From contig CAZUFB010000025.1 of the NCBI GenBank assembly GCA_964619775.1, positions 1 to 25,310 of the forward strand: a DNA stretch of 25,310 nt. The letters run 5' to 3'. Source of the DNA: CAZUFB01 sp964619775. GTDB lineage: Bacteria; Actinomycetota; Coriobacteriia; Coriobacteriales; UMGS124. The translations under genes and the position numbers were made by a program. How positions within the stretch are numbered: the stretch's first letter is position 1; each line of letters opens with the position of its first letter. The notes under the pieces are model-generated. The model saw nothing but the letters and a program-made list of their open reading frames with translations, was not told where the DNA came from and ran no database searches. Of this stretch, positions 19,800 through 25,310 are shown piece after piece.

Positions 19800-20519
19800 T
19801 TATGCCGCCGCGCGGCGACGACCACGAGTCACGGCGTGCTCGGCCCCTGAGAACACAAGCATGAGCACCACGCACGTGGCCCAGTAGATTATGGCAACGG
19901 CCGCATAGATTTCGATGCGGTAGGCCCCGTAGTTCGCAGCCGCGATGACGTCGGCACGCCCCATCATGTCGAGCACGCCGATGGAAAAGGCCAGCGAGGT
20001 CCCTTTGAACAGGGATACCACGATGTTGCCGAACAACGGGATGGCGACGGCCGCGGCCTGAGGCAGCACGACGCGCGCCACTGCCTGCCTCGGCGTCATA
20101 CCGACCGAGAGGGCCGCCTCCGTCTGAAGCCTCGGAACCGCCTGGTAAGCCGAACGCATGGCCTCCCCCACGTTGGCGGAGGCCATGAGCGAAAGGGCCG
20201 CCACCACGAAGTAGATTTTATTGGCCGAGGCGATGTTGACGCCGAACGCCGCACGCACGACCTGCGGGAGGCCGAAATAGAAAAGAAATATCATAACGAG
20301 CGCCGGTACGCCGCGCATCAAAGACACCCATCCGCGCGCAACCGCGGCCGCCCACCGCCCGCCGCAAAGTTGGGCAAGGGCCACGACCAGGCCGAGCACC
20401 AGCGAGATTGCAAGGGTGCTCACCATGATGACCAGCGTGGTGGGGAACGCTTTGGCGATTCTGACGATAAACCCGGGAATCATCTCCGGGAAGACATCGT
20501 ACGTCAACGTCGTCTCCAT
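19800..20519 (-). CDS. Polar amino-acid ABC transporter, permease
   Basis: This is the second permease of the same family (239 aa) and probably forms a heterodimer with the one at 19074..19787. Helices include LVIMVSTLAISLVLGLVVAL (about 29-48) and YFVVAALSLMASANVGEA. SLMRGVPALVMIFLFYFGLP is the family motif before the core. The EAA loop reads EAALSVGMTPRQAVARVVLPQ. The C-terminus is basic (RGRRRAAA). The ATG at 20519 follows the binding-protein gene by 64 bases. Gene order, binding protein, two permeases and ATPase, is standard. Confidence 0.93.
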   Translation of the reverse strand: METTLTYDVFPEMIPGFIVRIAKAFPTTLVIMVSTLAISLVLGLVVALAQLCGGRWAAAVARGWVSLMRGVPALVMIFLFYFGLPQVVRAAFGVNIASANKIYFVVAALSLMASANVGEAMRSAYQAVPRLQTEAALSVGMTPRQAVARVVLPQAAAVAIPLFGNIVVSLFKGTSLAFSIGVLDMMGRADVIAAANYGAYRIEIYAAVAIIYWATCVVLMLVFSGAEHAVTRGRRRAAA

Positions 20520-20583
20520 CTCGGGGCGCGGGGGCGCGGCCGGAGCACACCGCCCCCGCGCGAATCGACCGACCTACTTGCAG

Positions 20584-21588
20584 CTACTCTTCCTCGGAAT
20601 CGGAATCCTCGTCGGAATCCCCATCGGAATCCTCGTCGTCCGACTCGTCCTGCGTCTCGACCTCAACAAGTATGCCGTCCTCCGAGACGGAGTAGATGGT
20701 GTCGCCGTTGCCGACGATGATGTCGACCCCGCTCTCGATGAACTGCTCGTTGTCCCCGAAGACGTCGCCGCCGAGCCACTCTTCCTGAAGTTCGAGCAGG
20801 GAGCCGTCCTCCTTTGCCTCGCGCAGCGCCACAGAGATGTCATCGGCAAGCTCCTGCATCTCGGGGCGCAGCATGAAGAAGTCGAGACCGTTGGTGATGG
20901 TCTCGGTGGGCACCAGGTCGGTGCCCGCACCCTCCTGGACGGTGTCGAAGGACGAGGTCAAGACGTAGTATCCGTCGTATTGCCCGTTGGCCACGGAACG
21001 GAACAGGGTCGCGCTGTCGCCGTTGGAAACCTCGACGAGGTCTATCGCCTCGTCGGGATGCTCCTCGTTGTACTTCACGAGGGCCTGGTAATAGGCCGCC
21101 GTGGGATTGACGACCAGGGTCTTGCCGGCCAGGTCGTACACGTCGTTGATACCGGAGTCCTTCCGAACGGCGGCGCACATCGGGCCTACGCAATAAGGCT
21201 CGTCCGGGAAGATGAAGTTCTCCATACGCTCGACGGTGCGCGCCAGGGCGCACGAAACCAGGTCGCATGCCCCCGACTGAAGAGATGCGATCATGCTGTT
21301 GAAGGTCATGGTGTCGAACTGGAACTCGTACTTTCCCCCGAGCTTCTCCTCGCAAAGCTTGAGGGTGTCGACGTCGTATCCCAGGGCGTTTCCGTCCTCG
21401 TCGGCGTAGCAGTATGGGGGAGCCGAGTTCGAAACGACGATTCGGACAACGATGGGTTCGTCGTCCGAATCGTCAGCAATGGAAACGCTCGGCCTTGCCG
21501 CCGAGAGGAGAAGGGCCGAACTTGCCGCGCCTGCGGCAAGGCCGCAGAACTGACGGCGGGTCAGTCCGTTGGATGTTGTTTCGCTCAT
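20584..21588 (-). CDS. Amino-acid ABC transporter substrate-binding protein, Tat-type signal, acidic tail
   Basis: This extracytoplasmic receptor (334 aa) is of the SBP_bac_3 family and feeds the adjacent permeases. The N-terminus is a twin-arginine signal: TRRQFCGLAAG with Arg11-Arg12, then the hydrophobic ASSALLLSA and a cut near residue 38. The mature part shows VVSNSAPPYCYADEDGNALGYDVD, CDLVSCALARTVERMENF and SGINDVYDLAGKTLVV, typical of polar amino-acid receptors. The last ~25 residues are a run of Asp, Glu and Ser, encoded by near-repeats of GGAATCC/TCGTC; this tail is unusual for the family. No lipobox is seen, so the Tat signal or the tail may set how it stays near the membrane. The ATG at 21588 has AAAGGA 8 bases upstream. 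The substrate is not determined. Confidence 0.92.
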   Translation of the reverse strand: MSETTSNGLTRRQFCGLAAGAASSALLLSAARPSVSIADDSDDEPIVVRIVVSNSAPPYCYADEDGNALGYDVDTLKLCEEKLGGKYEFQFDTMTFNSMIASLQSGACDLVSCALARTVERMENFIFPDEPYCVGPMCAAVRKDSGINDVYDLAGKTLVVNPTAAYYQALVKYNEEHPDEAIDLVEVSNGDSATLFRSVANGQYDGYYVLTSSFDTVQEGAGTDLVPTETITNGLDFFMLRPEMQELADDISVALREAKEDGSLLELQEEWLGGDVFGDNEQFIESGVDIIVGNGDTIYSVSEDGILVEVETQDESDDEDSDGDSDEDSDSEEE

Positions 21589-21769
21589 GAAACGGTTCCT
21601 TTCTTCTAGTCTGTTGGCGAGACTTCGGTGCGGCATTGCGCCCAACGAGGTGCACAAAACTGTGCCGGAAACCCCTGGAGTCCGCAGATCGACTGACAAC
21701 GACGCACAGAACACCGGCCGCGGTCTTTCCGCGTCCTGGAGGGTATTTCCATTCGATTGGATGGCCGCG

Positions 21770-22048
21770 CTAAAGGAGATGGCCTGCCGCCGTGCGCCCG
21801 GGGCACACGTACAGACAGACGGGTCCTGGGGACCGGGCCTCCCCGACATGCCTACCGCAGGGGCGCCTTTGACGCCGAACCGCCAGATAGGAGAACCGCC
21901 TTGAACGATATGCGGGGCCGGGCTTTACAAAGAGGGGTCTCCGCACGCCCGCGGCTGTGCGGAGACCCCTTGGGTATGCCGAAGACGGCATGCTCTTGAG
22001 ATGGATACCCTGCACACGGCAGGCTTTACCTGATGTTCGTATGCCCAC
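21770..22048 (-). CDS. Possible leader peptide/small ORF before the ABC operon
   Basis: A perfect ribosome site AAAGGAGG (22064 down to 22057) lies 8 bases before a GTG at 22048, about 30 bases from a plausible promoter. The frame then runs 92 codons (MGIRTSGKACRVQGIHLKS and on) to a TAG at 21772. The product is Arg- and Pro-rich and matches no family, and the frame passes through a strong terminator-like hairpin. It may be a translated leader whose ribosome controls that hairpin, or the ribosome site may serve something else. There is no run of one codon to name an amino acid sensed. The coding claim is weak; the ribosome site itself is clear. Confidence 0.3.
   Translation of the reverse strand: MGIRTSGKACRVQGIHLKSMPSSAYPRGLRTAAGVRRPLFVKPGPAYRSRRFSYLAVRRQRRPCGRHVGEARSPGPVCLYVCPGRTAAGHLL
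21933..21970 (-). terminator. Terminator-like hairpin in the ABC operon leader
   Basis: A perfect 14-bp stem, AGGGGTCTCCGCAC (21933-21946) with GTGCGGAGACCCCT (21957-21970), has a 10-base loop. On the minus strand it is followed by CTCTTTGT, a weak T-tract. It lies about 345 bases before the binding-protein start and 110 bases after the putative transcript start, so it fits an attenuator. It could also end a short independent transcript. Confidence 0.6.
21974..22032 (-). promoter_or_regulatory. Alternative hairpins in the ABC operon leader
   Basis: Upstream of the terminator-like stem, CAGG (22020-22023) can pair either with CCTG at 22029-22032 or, as GCAGG (22019-22023), with CCTGC at 22009-22013, so two hairpins exclude each other. 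A third stem, ATGCCG (21976-21981) with CGGCAT (21986-21991), follows. I could not match the region to a known riboswitch class or to a T-box. Confidence 0.4.
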
Positions 22049-22088
22049 GCTGCTCACCTCCTTTCCGCTTTATGCAACGGTCGGGCCT

Positions 22089-22117
22089 AAGATAATGAAA
22101 ATCTCGAACGACGCAAA
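22089..22117 (-). promoter_or_regulatory. Putative promoter of the ABC transporter operon
   Basis: On the minus strand TTTGCG (22117 down to 22112) and TATCTT (22094 down to 22089) are separated by 17 bases. It lies in the most AT-rich part of the window's right end. No comparable promoter was seen closer to the binding-protein gene. Confidence 0.45.
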
Positions 22118-22357
22118 CAACCGGACGCCTTTTGTTTGCAAAATTCAATTTTTTGCCGCTCGCCGCCGCCAAACGACCTTTCCTCCGCCTTGGAACGCGA
22201 CTGTGGGGACGGCCGAAGGCTGCGGCGCCGATTTGGCGCGATTGCGCCGTCGACGGGTTCGCACCGATTCCGAAGGTTGAACCTGACCGGGGCGCGGAGA
22301 ACGCCATGCCGCGCTTGCGATTTGAAGCGTTTGTGCCCGTGAAAACACCTGTTACAC

Positions 22358-22369
22358 GCAACCGGTTGC
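22358..22369. promoter_or_regulatory. LacI-family-type operator candidate at the pgi promoter
   Basis: GCAACCGGTTGC is a perfect 12-bp palindrome with a central CG step, as in operators of LacI/GalR-family sugar regulators. It overlaps the candidate -35 box of pgi, a position suited to repression. No LacI-family gene lies in the window. A 12-bp palindrome can also arise by chance in GC-rich DNA. Confidence 0.5.
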
Positions 22370-22393
22370 CAAGCGCGGCGGTTCGTTTAGACT
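22366..22393 (+). promoter_or_regulatory. Putative pgi promoter
   Basis: TTGCCA (22366-22371) and TAGACT (22388-22393) are 16 bases apart, about 125 bases before the pgi start. The -35 overlaps the palindrome at 22358-22369. The 930-base region 21589-22520 otherwise holds the ABC leader and no convincing plus-strand gene. Confidence 0.45.
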
Positions 22394-22520
22394 TCTACAA
22401 ACGTAGCAGCCGCTCGGGATCGGACGCAAGGCCGGACGGCAGCCCGACATCGACCATCCCGCGCGCCGGCGGACGCGCCGCGTGCGGGCTGACGGCAGGA
22501 CCCTGAGAATCGAGGTTCCC

Positions 22521-24248
22521 TTGGACAGCACAACGACCGCATGCAAAGCCTCTCCGGCCGAGCTTCTGGTTGCGAACCGCGTCCCGTCGCGCACCCACGC
22601 CAAGGACGCGACGCTTTTCGACTTCAGCGACGTCGCCCTCGAAAGCGCACGGGGCTACATGGGCTGGACCGACCTCGCGTCGAACCCGTCCACCCCGCTC
22701 GACGACATCGCGGCGTTTGCCCGGGAGACTTTAGACGAAGGCGTCACCTATGTGGGGCTGCTCGGCGAAGGGGGCAGCTCGCAGGCCCCGATGACCATCA
22801 CGAAGCTCTGTGCAGCCTACCATCCCGACGTCCGCTTCTCGACGCTTGACTCGCTTTCGCCCGTCTACGTGAAGCAGATCTTGCACGGGGTCGACTACGC
22901 GCGCTCGCTGTTCATCGTCAGCAGCAAGTCGGGCAGCACGGTCGAGACCTTGTCGATGTTCAAGATCATCTGGGACGACGTCGTCAAGGAACTCGGCGAG
23001 CCCGAGGCGGGGCGGCACTTCGTAGCCATCACCGACCCCGGCAGCGAGCTTGAGCGGATTGCGGGCGACATGGGTTTCCGCAAGACTTTCTTGGGCGAAC
23101 CCACGGTGGGCGGGCGTTTCTCTGCCCTTTCGGTCTTCGGCCTGGTACCGGCGGCGCTGTGCGGCCTCGACATCCACGACATGGTGCGCCGCGCGGCCGA
23201 GATGGAGCGCATGTGCGCCCAGGACAAGCCGGGCAACCCGGCGGTCCAGCTCGCGAACTTCCTCGTCAAGAACCTCTCCCCCAAGTCGGCCAACTGCTTC
23301 ACCTATATCTCGCCGCAGCCCGGGCGCGTTTTCGGCCTGTGGATGGAGCAGCTCATCGCCGAAAGCCTGGGCAAGGACGGCCGCGGCGTGGTGCCGCACA
23401 TCGAGATCGACGTGAACCTGCTCAACCACCACCAGCCCACGCACCCGGTGGTGGTGTACCACACCAACCCCGACTCGACGTTCGACCGCGAGGCGTCGAT
23501 GCTCTCGCCGCTCGTGCCCCAACGCTCGTACATGCTCGAGGATCCCATGGACATCGGGCGGCACTTCGTGCTATGGGAGTACGCCACCTCGTTCATGGGA
23601 TGGCTTATGAAGGTGCCTCCGTTCAACCAGCCCGACGTGCAGGCCGCCAAGACCAACACCAAGCGGGTGCTCGCCGGCAAGCTGCCCGACCGCACGCACC
23701 GGCTTGAGGAGCCGTGGGTCGTCGCGGAGTACTCGGACGCCTTCGCCGACGAGACGGGCATCGTGGACCTGACGCAGATGCACTCGGTGGACGCGGTCAT
23801 CGACGCGTTCATGCACCTCGTGGGGCCCGACAACTGGATCAGCGTCAACGCCTTCCTGCCGTTCACCGGCGAGAGGCGCGGCCCGATGGAGGTCATCCGC
23901 CACACGCTGGCGCGCCACCTGGAGGTTCCCTGCTCGCTCGAGATCGGCCCGCGCTACCTGCACTCGACCGGCCAGCTGCAGAAAGGCGGCGAGAACACGG
24001 GCGTATTCCTGATACTGTCGGGCACCGAGGTGTACGACCTGCCTGTCCCCGGCGAGGCGTACAGCCTCGGCGAGCTGGAGGTGGCCCAGAGCAAAGGCGA
24101 CTTGGAGGCGCTTTCGGACAAAGGGCGCCGGGCGCTGCACCTGCACCTCATCGACACCGACGCCGACACGCTGTGGCGCCTGGCCCACGCCTTCGAAGAC
24201 GCAGGCACGCGCATCGCGGTGAAGCGGGCGATGGGCAAGCTCAAATAA
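22521..24248 (+). CDS. pgi: Glucose-6-phosphate isomerase, Tal-Pgi type without transaldolase
   Basis: The enzyme interconverts glucose 6-phosphate and fructose 6-phosphate in glycolysis and gluconeogenesis. The 575-aa protein has the sugar-isomerase (SIS) phosphate motif SSKSGSTVETLSMFK near 133-147 and a second SIS domain in the C-terminal half. The end, STGQLQKGGENTGVFLILS, resembles the isomerase half of the bifunctional transaldolase/phosphoglucose isomerase family rather than classical Pgi. There is no transaldolase domain: upstream sequence is regulatory. The start is uncertain. A TTG at 22521 with GAGG 5 bases upstream is preferred; a GTG at 22482 would add 13 residues. No frameshift is seen. 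It may instead be called a glucose-6-phosphate isomerase-like protein. Confidence 0.9.
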   Translation: MDSTTTACKASPAELLVANRVPSRTHAKDATLFDFSDVALESARGYMGWTDLASNPSTPLDDIAAFARETLDEGVTYVGLLGEGGSSQAPMTITKLCAAYHPDVRFSTLDSLSPVYVKQILHGVDYARSLFIVSSKSGSTVETLSMFKIIWDDVVKELGEPEAGRHFVAITDPGSELERIAGDMGFRKTFLGEPTVGGRFSALSVFGLVPAALCGLDIHDMVRRAAEMERMCAQDKPGNPAVQLANFLVKNLSPKSANCFTYISPQPGRVFGLWMEQLIAESLGKDGRGVVPHIEIDVNLLNHHQPTHPVVVYHTNPDSTFDREASMLSPLVPQRSYMLEDPMDIGRHFVLWEYATSFMGWLMKVPPFNQPDVQAAKTNTKRVLAGKLPDRTHRLEEPWVVAEYSDAFADETGIVDLTQMHSVDAVIDAFMHLVGPDNWISVNAFLPFTGERRGPMEVIRHTLARHLEVPCSLEIGPRYLHSTGQLQKGGENTGVFLILSGTEVYDLPVPGEAYSLGELEVAQSKGDLEALSDKGRRALHLHLIDTDADTLWRLAHAFEDAGTRIAVKRAMGKLK

Positions 24249-24293
24249 CGTGCCGCCGCACGCATGTGCCCGATGTAAAAAACGGACACCGGT

Positions 24294-24323
24294 ATGAGAC
24301 GGCGAGCAGCATGCGGGTATAAA
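24294..24323 (+). promoter_or_regulatory. Putative promoter of the SDR gene
   Basis: ATGAGA (24294-24299) and TATAAA (24318-24323), 18 bases apart, lie 76 bases before the SDR start, in the 151-base spacer after pgi. The -10 box is good and the -35 box is weak. Confidence 0.4.
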
Positions 24324-24343
24324 AGAAACAGAGAACGGCAGAA

Positions 24344-24383
24344 GCGAGGGGACGCGGGCGAGGGGACGCGTCCCCTCGCCCGC
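24344..24383. repeat. 30-bp perfect palindrome with an extra direct copy of one arm
   Basis: Positions 24354-24383 form a perfect palindrome centred on ACGCGT; each arm is 15 bp and the fold needs only a tight loop. Its unit GCGAGGGGACGCG occurs twice in direct order (24344-24356 and 24358-24370) and once inverted (24368-24380). It ends 5 bases before the ribosome site of the SDR gene. It looks like a REP-type element or a hairpin acting as pgi terminator or SDR leader control. Confidence 0.7.
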
Positions 24384-24399
24384 TATTGAGGAGGCGGCC

Positions 24400-25212
24400 A
24401 TGAAGACCATCGCCATCGTGACCGGGGCCACTTCGGGCGTGGGGCGCGAGTTTGTGCGGCAGCTCGACGGGCGCTACTACGGCCAGCTCGACGAGATTTG
24501 GGCCATCGCACGCCATGCGGAGAACCTCGAGGCCCTCGTCGACGCAACCTACGCGCCCGTGCGCCCCTTCGCGCTCGACCTGGCGCGCACCAGCTCAATC
24601 GACGTCATCGCCGCGGCCCTCGCGGCCGAGCCGGACATGCACGTGCGCTGGTTGGTGAACAGCGCAGGCGTCGGATGGTTCGGCCCGCTGCAGGAGATGC
24701 CCTCCGGCCGTGCACAGGACATGGTGCGGCTCAACTGCCTCGCCCTGCTCGACCTTACTTGCGCCGCGCTGCCGTACATGGCGCGGGGGTCGCGCATCGC
24801 GAACATGGCGTCGGTCGCAGCGTGGATGCCGCTGCCGCACATGGGGCTCTATGCGGCGACGAAGCGCTTCGTGCTCGACCTCACGCGCTCGCTCAACGCC
24901 GACTTGGCGGGAACGGGCATCCACGCGTGCGCCGTGTGCCCCAAGGCGCTCAAGACCGGCTTTTGGAAGGAGGCCGAGGCAGACATGGGCGGGCTTTTGG
25001 GAACCGAGCGGGTCTACGACGTGGTGCGCAAGGCCATCGTGGCGGTGGAGCACGGGCGGGGCTCTGTGGTCACCGCACCCGACATGAAGGTCGCCCGCGC
25101 GCTGTTCAACGTGCTGCCCTACGGCGTGTCCCAGGCCCTCGGCGCCGCCGCCCGGGCGGTTGCGGCGAAAAGAGAAGGCAGGCGGAGCGGCGAGAACGGC
25201 CCCCTTGGGTAG
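24400..25212 (+). CDS. Short-chain dehydrogenase/reductase (SDR)
   Basis: This NAD(P)-dependent oxidoreductase (270 aa) has an unknown substrate. The classical SDR pattern is complete: TGATSGVG at 8-15 for the cofactor, NSAG at 87-90, Asn112, catalytic Ser138 in MASVAAWMP, and YAATK with Tyr151 and Lys155. The C-terminal part (about 230-270) is Ala-rich then basic, with a hydrophobic ARALFNVLPYGVSQALGAAA that may touch the membrane, as in some SDRs acting on steroids or lipids; the substrate itself is a guess. The ATG at 24400 has GAGGAGG about 6 bases upstream. It lies 151 bases after pgi and has its own candidate promoter. Confidence 0.92.
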   Translation: MKTIAIVTGATSGVGREFVRQLDGRYYGQLDEIWAIARHAENLEALVDATYAPVRPFALDLARTSSIDVIAAALAAEPDMHVRWLVNSAGVGWFGPLQEMPSGRAQDMVRLNCLALLDLTCAALPYMARGSRIANMASVAAWMPLPHMGLYAATKRFVLDLTRSLNADLAGTGIHACAVCPKALKTGFWKEAEADMGGLLGTERVYDVVRKAIVAVEHGRGSVVTAPDMKVARALFNVLPYGVSQALGAAARAVAAKREGRRSGENGPLG

Positions 25213-25232
25213 AGCACGGGGCAGCCGCCACC

Positions 25233-25264
25233 GGCCTGCCGCATCGGCTGATCCACGGCAGGCC
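25233..25264 (+). terminator. Hairpin after the SDR gene
   Basis: GGCCTGCCG (25233-25241) and CGGCAGGCC (25256-25264) form a perfect 9-bp stem 20 bases after the SDR stop. No T-run follows, so it is a probable but untypical terminator. The last 45 bases of the window hold nothing I can name. Confidence 0.45.
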
Positions 25265-25310
25265 ACCTTCGAAAGGCTCCTAGGCAGTGTCGTCACGAGA
25301 TTTGATGATA

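Noticed and set aside
21570..22060. T-box or known riboswitch before the ABC operon
   Set aside because: No T-box AGGGTGGAACCGCG motif and no SAM, lysine, glycine or TPP core could be read; only hairpins are supported.

Overview
The window is GC-rich, densely packed bacterial chromosome. Its gene content and protein style suggest a high-GC Gram-positive of the class Coriobacteriia (Eggerthella, Slackia or Olsenella type). The clues are the actinobacterial order dnaK-grpE-dnaJ-hspR-clpB, an HspR-type repressor, a Tat-type secretion signal on a solute-binding protein, and Hyp maturation genes behind nikR. The placement is by eye and no marker gene was compared. I saw no rRNA, tRNA, CRISPR array, transposase or phage gene. 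A run of ten Ns (3608..3617) shows that the sequence is a scaffolded draft.

Layout from left to right. 1..330 has no convincing gene. A HEAT-repeat protein and glycerol kinase (glpK) follow on the minus strand. Next is the minus-strand heat-shock operon, read dnaK > grpE > dnaJ > hspR > clpB, with a clear promoter upstream of dnaK. The clpB gene is broken only by the N gap. Diverging from dnaK is a small 2[4Fe-4S] ferredoxin gene with its own promoter and a strong terminator. An uncharacterised minus-strand gene (10903..11439) and thioredoxin (trxA) come next, then a small helical protein of unknown function. The nickel cluster nikR-hypF-hypC-hypD-hypE follows on the plus strand. Convergent to it is a minus-strand polar amino-acid ABC transporter: binding protein, two permeases, ATPase. 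Its mRNA appears to start about 500 bases upstream, behind a structured leader. The right end holds a phosphoglucose isomerase gene (pgi) with a LacI-type palindrome over its promoter, then a short-chain dehydrogenase preceded by a 30-bp perfect palindrome.

How the genes work together. The chaperone block is a complete DnaK machine plus the ClpB disaggregase, controlled by its own repressor HspR. NikR senses nickel, and HypF, HypC, HypD and HypE build and insert the Fe(CN)2CO part of a [NiFe]-hydrogenase active site. The hydrogenase subunits and hypA/hypB are not in this window. GlpK and Pgi feed glycerol and hexose phosphates into central metabolism. Ferredoxin and thioredoxin serve low-potential electron transfer and thiol redox.

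I did not find a clearly new multi-gene system. The strongest leads are the structured leader of the ABC operon (21770..22117), the stand-alone Tal-Pgi-type isomerase with an operator-like palindrome, the zinc-finger-less DnaJ inside the dnaK operon, and three unassigned proteins (HEAT-repeat, 178 aa, 84 aa).
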